A DNA stretch of 64,000 nucleotides. Source: Toxoplasma gondii ME49. Taxonomy: Eukaryota; Apicomplexa; Conoidasida; Eucoccidiorida; Sarcocystidae. Below are positions 49,942 through 63,101 of this stretch, piece by piece (position 1 is the first letter of the stretch; every line of letters starts with the position of its first letter). The notes under the pieces are model-generated. The model was given only the letters and a program-made list of their open reading frames with translations. It was not told the origin of the DNA and searched no databases. The stretch lies in the NCBI RefSeq assembly GCF_000006565.2, contig NC_031476.1:2504458-2568457 (forward strand), given 5' to 3'. The position numbers were made by a program, and so were the translations under genes.

Positions 49942-52900
49942 TCAGCTGTCAAAGGCCCGAAGAACCCGTTTATGTTCAGTCATGGAACCCCCAATGGCAT
50001 CTAAATGCTGAATGATGTATCTCTTTAGTTGTCCCATGAAAGGAGGAACTGGAAAAACCTGATGTAGGCCCAGCCGCGTGTCCTCTAGTAGTAATTCGGA
50101 AATCAGTCCTTGAAACTGCCTGCCCATAGCTGCCTTAGCGCGTTGATTAAAGCGGTTCCGTCACCGGGTAACGTTCGAAAAGCGTCTTCTAGCTCGCTGA
50201 GTGCTGCCTTGCTGAGAAATCGCCCATGCTCGCTAGTTCAGCGTCGAGGCCGTGCACGCTCGAAGGTCGTCATTCTTTCAGAGCTAGCGCAAACGAAGAG
50301 AGAACCAAACCGACAAAAGCCGCCACTTCTCGCAATCCTCTAGTGGTGAAAAACTTCTTCGGGCCCGGGATGTTCTGGTCAGCGGCTTTACCTGCCGCCA
50401 GCCCGGTGTAGAGCTGTAGCTGTCGGACCACGCAGTCTTTACCAGCATGAGAGATCCCACTCGAAATTCGTTTGCGAGAAAGCAAAAACGACTTCATCTC
50501 AACAACAGCCATAGTGACCTCTGGCCCGCGAGTGGCGTCCTCCGGCGCGCATCACTTTCGATATGGCAAACAGTGGAGAGCCACACCTCCTTGTGCCACT
50601 GCAGTCTTTCTTCGGCAGGGCGAGTCGCTTCGGGGCCGCTGACCTGAGCAGCGTGTGGGATTGCTGACCAGAAGCAATCTTTGGAGGATTTTTGCTTCAT
50701 CGAGAATGGTGCGCATCCCCCGTCTCAGGATGAAGCCATCAACTTTGGCCGACCGCATGGACTTGGTGGCGCTTGGTACTGGCGGCAGTGAAACTTCGAG
50801 GCGGCTGTTGGTGTCACATAGTCGGAGGTCTGACCAGCAGCTACAATTTTCTACATCTCGTGGGCTGTAATCCCGGAACGCGGAGGAAATGAGTCTTTTA
50901 GGCAAAGGACAAGAGTGAGCGGAAACGACGGCTTCCGTGCAGGATGACTAGGCAACCGGATATGCGCCGATACCGAGGAACAACGTCAGTTAGCTTGGAG
51001 CTCGAAGAAGACGACTTCGATCCATATCTCTAGTTACTGTATCACATGGTGGAGGAGAGGAGTCACAGATTTTGTGTGGTCACACAACGCCGCCAGGCAA
51101 GCTTTTTCCCAGCGTCTGCGACGAGTCAGAGCCCGGCACTCCATTTAATACTGGAAATCACCAAGAACTCTGAAGTGCCCGTCTCAACAGCAGAAATCGG
51201 AAAATATGGAGAGACCCCATCTCCCGCGAACTGCGCGCCTTAGGTATTATGGTGAATTTCGCGGGATTAAGTGGCACATTGTATCACGACACTTTCCACG
51301 CTTTCACATCTGTGTTTCTACCGCGCCACCGTCACCATATCTTACGACACACACTGGCCTGTGGTCCTGAACAATCGGCGTGGGCGCCTTAAAACCGCTC
51401 CCGTGCCCTTACCCGGATTGTTGAGTTACAAGATAGTTCAGCATCCATTTTTTCAGTCTACATCTGTTAGCCTGTCAACACGTGTCAGCCCTGCTCGCCA
51501 ATTCACCGCTTTTGAGACCCCATCGTGTTTGCCCGCCCAGTGGCATTTTGGTTGTGATAGTCCTTCCTGCGCAAATCCAGCTTGGTCGGGGATTACAGGA
51601 GGCCGCCGATGTTGTCTTGCGGCCTGACGGCCAACCACTTCGGTGCTTTAGGATACCTCAGTCAGCACCAGTTGCCTCCGGCTGATCCCGTGCAAGCCAC
51701 CCGGGCTAAGGAAGGCACTAATTGGTGACTAGAATTAAAAACCCTCAAGGAGCAGCGTCCCGCATTCCATATCGTCCAGCCTTAATGACGAAGTGAATGC
51801 TACTCGATTTAGTACAGATGAAGCAGCTTCAAAGTGACGTCGACCTCAACTGCGTTTCAACAAACAAAACTCATTTGACCGTCAATTATCAAGGCCTGAA
51901 AGGAGGCTTCCGTTCGACTTCAATCGTTTATCCATACGTTTCATCCTTGTGTGTGCTACCAGCCCTCGCCCTTTACAACCATTCTCCCAGTTTGCCAAAC
52001 AGGTTCTCCGGTGTCAAGGCAACCGTTATTATTTCCGGGACATGAAGGTGGGAGGGTTGTACGCTGGTCGCCATCACCCGGACATCGAATACTTCCGCTC
52101 GTAGCTTAAGCCCCTGCGGCGGACCACTCAAATTTCGCCATATTACTCTATCGGCTATGTTCTCGTTGGTCACTACCGATGTCATATAACACAGCTAAAC
52201 GGTGAGGTTCCACGATGCACAGCACTCTTGTGGGCGTGAAAGTCTCCTTCGCTCATCCTGTTGGCCATCAGTCGGACTACCACACACGGGTTATCGCCGG
52301 CATTTCCCAAGAGTTCGAAGTTGTCCACAAGCATTCGAACATATAGGAAAGCGTAACCAAAGCAACCAGGGAATTGAAGGTGGAATCAGTTTTGGAGGGA
52401 AGGTCGATGAATCGGCAAGATATGCCCCTACAGCATGGATGTAACCACAGTGACTGCAATTGTGGCGAGTGTGTTGTTTCGGATGCATAACTCGCTCTCC
52501 TGCGGAGTCTGATTCTTTGATTGAGAGTAATAGAAGAATCAGCTATGCAACGCATGGGTTTTTCGATCTCTACGAAAGCTTCGCAGATTTCTCGAGTGTT
52601 GCACATGACCTTGTGTCTTTTTTGGACTGCTGTGGATGCTGACTACACGACATGAAGACTAGAGAGTAACGTCTGGGACAGCCGAGACCTCTTGAGTCTT
52701 TCAGAAGCACCACTACTAGAGACCTCCCGTTTAGTTTTTTCACGCGTTATGCATCCTCACCTTTGTATGTGCTATCCGCTTTGCCACTTGCTGCTTCTTT
52801 TCGCGCGAATTCACTGTCACTTTACGGTTTCCCTGTTACCCTGAGGCATCTGGCTTGCATAGGAAGCTCAGTCACGTAGAGAGTTTCGTTTATTAGTCAT

Positions 52901-54238
52901 TCTGCGCATGGATTATATTCAAGAGTGCTGACTCTCTGACAGGGCACGACGTTTCTGCCATGAGGTTCATTTTAACCGGCGTAGTTGCTGTGGAGACAGC
53001 AAAGAGAGTCCTATAACTCGGAAATATGCCGCAGCAGAAACAGATGTGAGATGGTTGCAGTTCAACAGAGCGATAGAAGCTAGCAAAGAACCTGATCCAT
53101 CCATACGCGCTGTCACTTCTACGATTTGTCCAGAGCCACAACCAAATTTTCGTCCTTCGTTGCGGACGCGTGATGGATCCACCGTGACCAGCTGAGAAAG
53201 TTCAGCGTCTGCAAGTGGCACACGTATCTCACAGGCCATCGCAGGAGTGCCGCCAACGTCGGCGCATAAGAGACCCACTAATCGAGAAATTCCATCAGCA
53301 TGAAAATCGGACACCTGTGGATAAGGAGGGGCGACAAATGTCTCGGCGGCGAAGTCGCTCGAGGGCAACCAGATCCTCGGGTTGGCGTCACAGCCTGCGT
53401 TTATTGACGACACCTGTTTGCCAGAAATGCTTCTCACCGTGGTTCGGGCACTGGTTTTCTTCATGCCCTTCGCACGAGAGTCGGTTTCGACAGAGGCGCT
53501 TCCTGCGGAAGTTGGTTTCATGATGCCCTTGGAGGGTTCCCCGCCTGAACTGGAGCTCACAGTCCCCGGTGATCCTGAGCCACTTCCCGCCAGGTATCCT
53601 GATATATCTAGTCCTTGCCGGAGGGCTGCCTCCATGTCGCGTAGACTATGTATGGCTGTTTCACGCCATTCGGCTACATACTGATTCGTGAATTCCTCCT
53701 GCATTGCCATTTGGACGCCTGGAGCCTCGTGCAGCCTGCCATGATGAAAGCAGCCTGTGACAATTTGGTGTGTCGGCCAGGGTGTGTTTGATGCCTCGGA
53801 TACCTCCTCGGGATGCACCCTCAGAGGCACAGAAGCCTTGATGCGCAACGTGCCTGTCCCTGACATTAGACCATGTCTCCAAGTTCCTTCATAAGACTGT
53901 TCACCGTTGGCCCATGTATAACGTCCCCAACCGTGGAAAAGACCGTTAAACACCTGCCCATCGAAGGAGTCTCCGCTCTCGAACTTTATAGTTCCTCTTG
54001 CGAACTGCCCGTCGCGCCACACTCCCGAGCAGCTGTAGCTCCCTCTTGTGTAGCTGCCCTTTCCGTGATATGTGTATTCGAGGTTCTTATTTCTCTCCAC
54101 AAGCTTGTATTCGCCAACATATGTACCCCCGTCTGGAAATTTAATCGTGCCACAGGGCAAACCCTCCGACGGTCTCGCGGTGATCTCGCCGTTGCTGTCC
54201 AAATGGCTCGGCACTGGAACAGCTTCTGCCATTGTCAT
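49942..54238 (-). CDS. MORN-repeat protein, probable five-exon gene
   Basis: The first exon starts at an ATG at 54238 (preceded by an in-frame TGA) and encodes four MORN-type units at about residues 40-133: YVGEYK..GKGSY, SGVWRDGQFARGTIKF, FDGQVFNGLFHGWGRYTW and YEGTWRHGLMSGTGTL. MORN repeats usually mediate membrane or cytoskeletal scaffolding; in coccidia MORN proteins work in budding and the basal complex. After a low-complexity Ser/Gly/Lys linker comes a beta-rich segment. A phase-consistent chain is 54238-53092, 52172-51980, 50864-50644, 50520-50392 and 50129-49942, giving about 625 aa. The donors at 53091 (GTTCTT) and 51979 (GTTGTA) are weak, so exons 2-3 and the link to 50 kb are uncertain, and extra exons may exist between 51980 and 50864. 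An alternative reads straight on to a stop at 52967. The MORN part is secure; the 3' structure is inference. Confidence 0.58.
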
Positions 54239-55711
54239 GCTAGCTCAAGGCGTTTGCAGAGTATCAGGGAGTGCCCGGCCCTGCCGAAGGACTTTGCGAA
54301 AAATAGGGCTATCAGAGTAGTGGCTGTTGCAGCGGCATCACAGAAATGATGTAAATGCTAACCGGTTCCGGAGGCGACAGCTGGTTTCGCGTGTGACAAG
54401 AATCGTCGGGCAAAAGCGTTCAGACCGTGTGGGGCCCCCAATCGTTTCGCGGAAATTTTGGGTCACAACCGGAGTACGTCCTCTGTTTTGACCCACAGTT
54501 CCGCCGAACCTGGAGTCCGTCATTCTCACCAAAATTCGACTTCATTCTCGGATGCCGCAAACCGCGATTCTATCAGATCTGTGTGGATGTCACGCCAGGG
54601 CAAAGTTTTCTGGAATCCAGACTGTTCTGTTTAAACATCATGGCAATCGCGAGTATAGCGTTTGGATACAGGGTGTAGTTTGAATGTGTCACAACGGAAG
54701 CGGTTATCATCTTTAAGAGGTCTGTTGGCGATCCTGGCACCCGTGTACAGCCCGAACCCGTGTGGGAAACAGTATTCACCATGTTGTGTTCCGTGTGGGA
54801 AACGGTGTAAGTGGAGGTCAACGAAGCAGCTGCAAAGATAACATCTGCTTCACAGTAGCAATACAGTCTGACACTGATGGTTGAGGTGGCTGTCTCTTCG
54901 TTTAGTGGAAGTGAATAGTGTCTTCAGAGACGACGAAGTCGCTACGTCAAAGAGGCACATTGATGGTGGTTTGCTTTGCTGACGATCGCGTTCAGCACTG
55001 TGTTTAGAGTCTGAAGAGTTTGTCGAGGAGGGGGAAAATGCCATCAACGATGTTACAAGCGGCGTGGTAGAAGGGATGTTGTGTTCGTTGACGCGGTGTT
55101 CGTTCGGCAGATACATAGGAAAGACAGCACAAGAAGAGAGCAGTGCCACTTATGCTGGAGTGAGTCCGTGCATTTACATGCGTTCGATTTCGGACGTGGC
55201 CACGAGTATTCATACGCAAGGGTCCTGCGCTCTTTTCAGGCACGACATGGAGACTGTTCCGAGTCAGCCACGACTCTCTGCAAAATGCCACCACAAACCT
55301 TTCTATCAGTCCACGGTTTTCGCAGCGTAACGCGTGGACCCTAGTCACCAGTGCTTTTAAAAATGCGCTCTAAAATGTTTTCACCGGCTAGAACTAGACA
55401 CTGTGTTTCTGTGGTTTTCTGTGATACCCCCCGAACAGGGTGTCACCTTGTGTCCCACTCAATGTAGCCTCCAGTAGCAACACACAATTAGGTCGACTAT
55501 CGTATAGACTTTTCGATGTGTCACCATGTCGGTCGTATTCGTTCAGAGCAGGAGCAAGTCCTGATTACAGTGATAAGGAGAATTCTCCGACGATGAGTAT
55601 GTCGCGGCGGGAGGTATCCAACTTTATGCTGAACTGCACTGACAGTCTGGTGTTGTGATTCACGTTTCGTGAAATACGCAGCAGAACGGCAGTCAGGGAT
55701 ACGGGGCTGAC
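54239..55711. other. Intergenic region or undetected exons (tandem minus genes)
   Basis: About 1.5 kb. A minus-strand frame at 55149-54850 has a plausible Ser/Thr-rich composition and might be a 3' exon of the upstream gene, but no acceptor in the right phase was found. Otherwise nothing supportable. Confidence 0.45.
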
Positions 55712-57893
55712 TTAATTACCCGTGTGAGCATTCCCAGCTGTTGTTGCGTCCTCGCGATAGCTAACATCATCCTGTGACGTGCTACCATCAGGTGACTCCG
55801 TTGGTTCTTTCGGGTCTGCCGAACGGCTTTGAAGGAACAAATTGTCGTCTTGGGGCTCTGGCGCACTGCCTAGCTGGTTGCTGGGTAACGCGTCCTTCGT
55901 AGTGTTCAACACATTTGTGGATGGTGAAAGGGCAGGAAAGCCTTCCAAAAGAGGCTCCCCTTTGTCCATCTGTTCGTACTGTTTGTCCGTCAGTGGGAAC
56001 GCAGGAGATGGTGCCTTGGTGCTGGTTGAACTCTCAGATCCAGAAAGAACTGCGTCCTCGATTGGCTGCCCGATTGATGAAGACTGGCTCGCTTCAAGGT
56101 CGTTCTGCTTTCTCAGCAGCCATTCAGTCACTTGCGCATTGGTGAGAGGTACTGTGAAGGATGATAGACGACTCTCCGACGGAGAGGCTTGGCCAGCTGC
56201 TCCGCCTTCAAGCCCGCCAGCTGTACTAAGCAGCGATGACAGTGGATCGTCCTTTCCCTGTGGTTCTACGTTCCACCCTGTCACTATTGCATTAGACGGT
56301 GTCAGGAGCAGTGCTAGACCATCTTGAGGACATGAAGAAGCAAACACAATAGGACTCACAGCTACATGTTTAGGGCACAGGCAGAAAGCGCGCGATGCCA
56401 TCTGATACACTGGTACAGCATCATGGGTGGAGGGGACAGAATGATCTTCCTATTTCTACGCGCAGCTGTGCGGAAGCACCCAGGTCTGTAGCACATGGTG
56501 TGTGACTTCTGTACTGCACTGGCACCCGAGTTGCAGGGGTGAAACTATTTCACCGCTTCAGTAGTCGGAATTGCGATGACAACGGCAACCTCCATTTGAC
56601 GAGAATTTTATACTGCTGTACCGAGCCATAGCGACAATCGTTTTCTAAATCCATTACCTGGTTGAATCACGAGTGTCTCACGGGAAGCAAACTCCATCGC
56701 GGTTGAATTAGTCGAGAAGTTTCGGCTGACTGTAGCCACTCGGTATGCCCGCACTTCGTTGTCATTTAGCTGAAACCAAGGGTGGCGGGTTGGACACCAC
56801 AGAAAACGAAAAACAAAAACCGCCAAGTGTGACGCTGGCCAGAACAAAAGTGCAGATCACGGAGTTTTATCACACCACAGCTGGCTATATTAAACTGCAC
56901 AGCACCAACGAGGTGGCGGACAATTACAACGAGCAATTCAACTGAATTTGCGGGGGCTGCCACTGGAACAGAGAGTTCTCAAATAGTATGTGCTCACTCA
57001 CACGAAGAACAACAACGGATACTCTAACAAGGGCCTCGAACGGGATGCTGGCCAGGAGAGAGAGAGGAACCATCCTTTCGGTTCCTCCGTTCTCGGCGTA
57101 AATGCCACTGTCGTCGCCTGCTGAGTTGACAGATGACGGAGCATCTGAACTTTGCGCCGTATGAGGGATCTGCATCAGTGCTCCCGATGGAAATGTGGAA
57201 CCTCTCCATCGACGGGCGAATTCCCGAAATTGGGCCGTATTTCCAGTAGATGCAACAAACACATCGCTTTGAGAAGGGTTTGAGACGCTTCCTGGAGAAC
57301 CGAGCTTCGGCGGGCGCTCGCTCACTGCCAAAACAGAGGAGATAAGCAGTATTGTTTCCGCATTTAAGGGGGCTGGCTATAGTGTAGCTTTATACGCATC
57401 CTCGTTGAGAATACCAAAACCACAAATCAACTGGAAATTGTGAATGCAACTGACACTGGTGGCCATCTCTGAGGCCACCAGAAACCACTGATCGCAATAT
57501 ATCTGCGGCTAGCTCCAAACAGACGAAGTAATTCCACAGTCAAGCGAAACAAATGATGTCAGCACGCGGTTACGAGGACGACCTATATCGGCTGCGTAAA
57601 ACAAATGCCCACGTCTCCCTGAGGCAATGAATTGCAGAACGCCACGATAAATCTATGCAAACATAGTGGAACGGGAGTACATGGACCACTGTTCAGGCGA
57701 ACATTTCTCCCCAGCAACAGACTATCAAATGCCAATCGAGGTGTCAGACGGCGTTTGTCCATATCCATTTTATGAACTCACATTTGATGGCAGAATACAG
57801 GCTGCATCCTCCAGTCAGAGTAGCCAACAGCAATACCACAGTCGAAGCAGCCAGCAGTAGACTTCCTCTCTCCTGCTTTTGCTGTGCTAGTGC
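55712..57893 (-). CDS. 3' exons of an unrecognised membrane-anchored protein
   Basis: Four exons chain in phase: 57893-57782, 57324-57002, 56769-56658 and 56361-55712 (stop TAA; a donor at 55719 could continue it). The first encodes a strongly hydrophobic stretch (SLLLAASTVVLLLATLTGG), either a TM helix or a signal anchor. The next two give a beta-like region (VRVSVVVLR then NDNEVRAYRVATVSRN across the junction) with two N-glycosylation-type sequons (NFS, NST). The last starts with a short hydrophobic or beta part and ends in an acidic, Ser/Pro-rich disordered tail. Upstream exons are expected, because the first exon has no ATG. It may be the 3' part of the gene annotated at 59445-63101. I recognise no family. 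Confidence 0.5.
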
Positions 57894-59444
57894 CTGTGTC
57901 AGATGTCAGAAAAAGTCACCTCACCGTTACACCTTTGGCTAATATAAATATGCCACTGTACCTTTTGGGAACCTAGATCAGTAATGCCGACGCTCTACGG
58001 CCGATCATAAAGCACCCGTCACTCGTCTCGGGTGAAATAATGCTGCCGTAAACCATCCTCATCCAGGGGATTGTGGTATACGTGAAAACACCCTCCTACT
58101 GGTGGTGGCGAAGCAAAGTGGGGATTCAGCAGTAATATATTTGTAACCGTCACTGCCCAGGTCATTAACGACGAAGGTCAACCGACAACGATCGTGCCTC
58201 TCACTCTGCATGTTTTGGAATCTGCTCGAGGGGAGATAGAAAAACTTACTCTCTCTGTGGCGGCTTGTATTTCCGCCTGTGTGTACACACTGTCTGCGTC
58301 GCCTTTCTGGTCCTGGAAGCAAGGAAGCCACAACGTTGGCACGCAGCGGAATCGGCACCACACATCGGACTGCTACTCTGGTGGCATCGATTTACTCGTC
58401 GCGGCACGTGCTGTAAGCGGTACAAAAAAAAAGTGACCCGTCGGCGGATGATGGAACATGTGTAGACATTTTAGACCAGCCAAGGTGCCAGTCAACCAAG
58501 GAAATGCAGTGTGATCGCTCCCGACATATTTTCATACGTCGTCGCAAGCCACATTGAACGGACTATTGTTCTCTTCTAGGGCCACCGCCTTAGGAAACTT
58601 CAGGAAACGCCCGCTGCAATAACAGGAGGCGTGATCTTGAAGGTCGGGGCATTCACTAGTCGCCTTAAGCCAGAGCATACCTTGAGGCAGGCAACCACGT
58701 TGCGAGTGAAGCTCGAAATTGAACACTGAAGTGGATCATGTGAACCTAGTGGTTCCTGACTCGGTCCTTCCAGTGGAAGGCAGGTGCTTGCGCTGTCGAC
58801 AGAGCACGCCCGCTTGTCTGAAGGCTTGACGTGCTGCCCGGATTCTGTCATTTTGAAAAAGGAGGGCACCTTGGTGTATTTGGCAACGGTAGCTGCTCTA
58901 GAATGGCTTATAGAACAACCATATGGGATCCGCGGCGTGCTCTAGCTGTCTCGTTGGTTTTCTACAGAGATGCAACAGCGTTGCGAAACTGAGTGGACTG
59001 AAATTGGAAGACCAGGGTCGTTCTTTCCTCGGCACACGGATACGCACCCGCAATGACTTTCTGCGGGCACCAAATCCGAGGTGAGCCTCCTGAAGTCGCA
59101 GTAGGAAGTTAAGTAACTTGATGTTTGCTTCCCGGACAGGAGAGGAATTGCACTCAGGGAAAAGGAGAGGAATACACACAAGCCAACGGCATGTGTGGAC
59201 ACTCGATATGTATTCGGACAACACAACTACGAAACGGTAGTTACATGTTCAGGAGAACGTCATGCGCTGTACATGCCGTGATGCTACGCATTCGCTGCTA
59301 AAGTAGGGATGCTTTCCTTGGGCAACAGAGTGCTAGTTATTCCCCCAGTTTAATTCACCGTTCGTTCAAAACGTAGGCGAATAGCGGGAAACCGTATACA
59401 GGTAACTTCTCAGTCGCGATCAAGGCACGTACTCCGGGATGTCC
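57894..59444. other. Unresolved stretch with weak minus-strand coding signal
   Basis: Minus-strand segments such as 59140-58990 (ANIKLLNFLLRLQEAHLGFG) and 58310-58240 (GDADSVYTQAEIQAATER) look protein-like, and the first is preceded by a possible acceptor. I could not link them in phase to either neighbour. They may be missing exons joining the two flanking models. Confidence 0.3.
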
Positions 59445-62400
59445 TCAGTGCGGGTTGTAAACGCGCTTCGGATGAAAGGTATCCTTCGTCGTTAAGACAG
59501 TATTCGTCCTTCGAGCATCAACACAGCCGACATCCGGGAATAACACCGGATGAATAGCGTAGGTTCTGCAACTGGTTCTACTCAAAAATTGGACCGGCTC
59601 AAACAGCTGATTAACGGCGCGCCAAGTGACATTTGCATTTCTGGTAGTATACCGCCGACAATTAAGGAAAGGATGACCGTTTTCGGCAGCAATTGCAGAT
59701 GACACAAACAGGTTTTCCACACACAAAAGGGACAGAGAGTAGAGCCTAAATCCCGTCTCTACAGCTTCAACATCTTTTGTTTCGTTGACACACAAATGCC
59801 AGATGAGTTCATAGTCGTACTTCAACTCTCACGTCTCTGCTTGCAGACCGCAAGTATTCGATTCCTCCCGCCCACGCGAGTTTTTGGACGAGCATCTACT
59901 TTTCTCCGTTTTTTGGAAACATGGGGATCTCCTTGGTAGATGGAGGCCTCTTTTCTTCATGTGCAGCGTTGCCTTGTCACTCATGCGACAATGACTCGTG
60001 ATGCAACTTCGTCCGTGGGAAGAGCGTTCGACGACGCATTGATCAGTCGACTCTCCGGGATGATGTAAACTGCCATCATAACGACGCCTCGGGACAACGA
60101 TGGTAGCTTTTGGCCGCTCCACTGGCTAATTGGTAGAGGATTGTGACTGTCGACTGCGCCTGACTTGAAACGTGTTTTCACGAGCAGACAAAGTACAGAG
60201 ACAAGGGTTCCGACAAGATCACGGACTGTGCTCCTGCGTATCATGTTACCTCGTCCGTTATTAACACACTTGCGGTAGTCTCCATAGATGCGACAGATCA
60301 AACACACCCCATGACGGTGGCGCGCTCGTACCGAGAGGCGTTACGAGCGTATCAATGTGGGGATGGAGAGTGTGCTGTGGCTGCTCGTTGACGACAAATG
60401 CATCTGGACAGATGAGCTGGAAGACGTCGCCCACGGCAGGAGCTCCTAGAGATGTCCCAGCTACTCCACATTGCCTGACAGACTTGAATGTTGTTGAGAA
60501 CGTCTTCGTGAGCTGCACCTTCTGAGCGTGATGCGAATTCTAATTCTGTTGTAAGTTCGTGAACATCATGGAAAGCTTGAGTGGCTAAGGACGCAGCTCG
60601 TTTTTCGGTTGTTTCGTCGGCAATCCCAGTGTCTCATCTGTAAACGATTATCGCGACACTGCAAGCCAATCCCGAAATGTCTCCGCATGCCTATCGGACC
60701 GTCACAACGTGTCTGGCGCGGTGATGTGGCCGACTGTAGCTCGAGCCTCGGAGTCAGGTAACGTTGTACTGGCCTTTCGATCCGGGCGTCCAGTGTTCAA
60801 CTTTGTAACCAACATCACGTCACCGTTCAGAATCACAATCAGACTGTACACAAGGGGCCACGATGTTCCTGTTTGCCAAGCAAGAATTACGAGTATCAAT
60901 GCATATCTGACACACGACTACCGCTTTTTATTCAGTCGTTGACGAGGGTAACTAGACAACTGAGTTACTAGCACTGCTGCATTTCCGATGGAACTTTAAC
61001 CGCAACGACCGGAAGGCAACTCTGAAGTCTGCTCTCTCACACGAGGCGATCTAGAAGTCCCACCACGCAACTGGAGTATGCTGTTTAACAGCAACATATT
61101 TATGGTATTTCAATGGTACATAACGGTGCCGGTACCATACGATATGCTGCAGACTCTTGACCGACTCATCCAATCGATTTCTTCGATGCTGCAATCGTAT
61201 CCACCATACGGATCTAAGGCTAGAGAAGGCTTCATAGAGAGTTCGGCGGATATACTGGTTATGACTACGTGCCGACCCTCACGTACATCCAAAGTGTGTG
61301 CGTGTGCACAGAAGACTTGCGGCAAGACTATCTCAAGGGGCCCGAACTCTTGGTTCCTGTCCTGTGTCACTCTTTCCCTCCTTTTCAGCTCCTCGATGTC
61401 GGCATCCAGCTGCTTCACCATGTGACGAATCCTCTCGTCGACCACCTGCTCAGCGAAAAAAACAAATGTGCTTCCACGGTTTTGCACGATATCCTAGAGA
61501 ACGGGGAGCTTCCTCCGTCAGCCGAAAAACCAGTACGGCTACACCGTCGTAGTCCCTCTAACATACGGACGTTGTCGTTTCGTAAGATCACACTCATGAT
61601 GAGCGTCTATCGAGTGCCCCCTGTTTTCTGCTTTCCTAACAATAGTGTGCTCGTTTGAGTATTAAAAATGTCAGGCCACAGAGCCGCAGTGCCGGGTGCC
61701 TGTGTGGTCGTTTACGTACGAGGCATCACACTTGTCCGGCGTTATGCCCCTCACCTTGGAAACAAGTTCCACCTCACTAGATAACTGGGTGGTCAACTAC
61801 TTGATAAGTTCATAGCGCATGCCAACAAGAGGTCGCCCACATGTGACCTTCGTAGACGGTGCCATAAACTGACTTGTGAAGGTGTCCAGTTTTTTGCTGT
61901 TGCTGTTTCCGATGCAGCTGAAAAATCTGGAGGCGAGCCTGCTTGAAAACTCTTTGACAGGATCAGCGTGGACCATATTCTCAGTGGTTCCTGAAGACGC
62001 ATGAACAAGAAGACGGTTCTCGATCCCAAATAATAATCGTCGAAATCGTTTTCCAGAGTAACGCTGGTACTCCAGGGACCACTGAAAATATCTATCGTTC
62101 ACCCCAACAGGGGGGAGACAAGGTAGACCACACCATACTTGACAGAGCGCCAAGCGTTGTCATTGTAAAAGGGGGGTTCCAACTGCTTGAGGTGGCCACC
62201 GGTGAAACAGACTCCACTGGACGTTCGACGATTCCGCTGCAACCGTAAGATGCAACGATAACAGGATATGCCCCCTGGTAAACCAACAAATCTCAAAACG
62301 CACCATGAAGTGGCACGGGGTAAATTATAAAACGCGTTCGTTTACCGCACGTCATGGGCCAGGGTACGCGGGCGCTAAAACCAGCTTGAGCGGCCGACAC

Positions 62401-63101
62401 CTACAGACACTGAGCACCTCTCCAATGCTTATCCAAATCTGAAGGAGCGCTCACTTCTCAACACCATTCGGAGATCGCCTGCAGCATCACATGCTGGTCC
62501 AAGCTGCCCCTCTTGACTAAGCAGATGCCAGACGAGGTCATCGACGTCAAGCATGTCAAAAGAATGTCCGTGGGTGTTGTCTGCTGGTTCGATAAACATG
62601 TCGAAAACCTGTGATAAGAATGTCTCGCTCACTTCCATGACTGCAAACCACAGCATGAATATCTCGCGCAACAATGATTCGGAATACGGCAGAGGCAAGT
62701 GTTCTGGATCTCACGCGCCTCACAGACTCGGCTGCCAGCGGCCGTAGTGACCTCCACCCTGTCAACTCGCCAAATCCGTCACAGATGTGTATCTTCACTA
62801 TAGAGTCACTGCTGAACACATGTCACTCCAGCTCACCTGGATCTGTGAAGGCAGCGATAAATTGTTGCCTCGTCAGTTGGGGACCAGAAAGATCAAACGC
62901 ATCGGCAATTTCCTCTGCGCAAGTCTTTCTGCGGAAAACGGGCAGTGCCCGAGCAGTTCCAATTTCTTCGTTTACAGGCTGGACAGCCTTGGCTGTACGA
63001 GTCTGACAGTGAAATTTGTATTCTGGTTGCCTCAGGTTATACCGGTCCGCTCCAGGCAAAAGGAAGTTGGCAACGTATTTGAGTGGAAGCCCCGACGTCA
63101 T
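59445..63101 (-). CDS. Unrecognised multi-exon gene (exon chain, ends unresolved)
   Basis: Eight exons join in phase: an exon ending at 62837, then 62703-62455, 62291-62200, 62081-61848, 61445-61136, 60868-60706, 60474-60332 and one starting at 60159 and ending near 60000. A further coding-like segment lies at 59825-59445. The joined protein reads smoothly across junctions, for example QLTRQQFIAAFTDPEHLPLP and SRVCSISYGTSWPLVYSL. Features seen are acidic helical parts (DMFIEPAD, DVDDLVWHL), a charged coiled-coil segment (VDERIRHMVKQLDADIEEL), and beta-like segments with scattered cysteines and possible N-glycosylation sites (NATs such as NVT, NAS). This suggests a large secreted or surface protein, perhaps continuing into the hydrophobic exon at 57.8 kb. 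The N-terminus is beyond or near the window end. No family recognised. Confidence 0.45.

Noticed and set aside
61254..61287. A 32-bp intron between two candidate splice sites
   Set aside because: Too short for a spliceosomal intron; the frame reads through, so one continuous exon (61445-61136) was kept.
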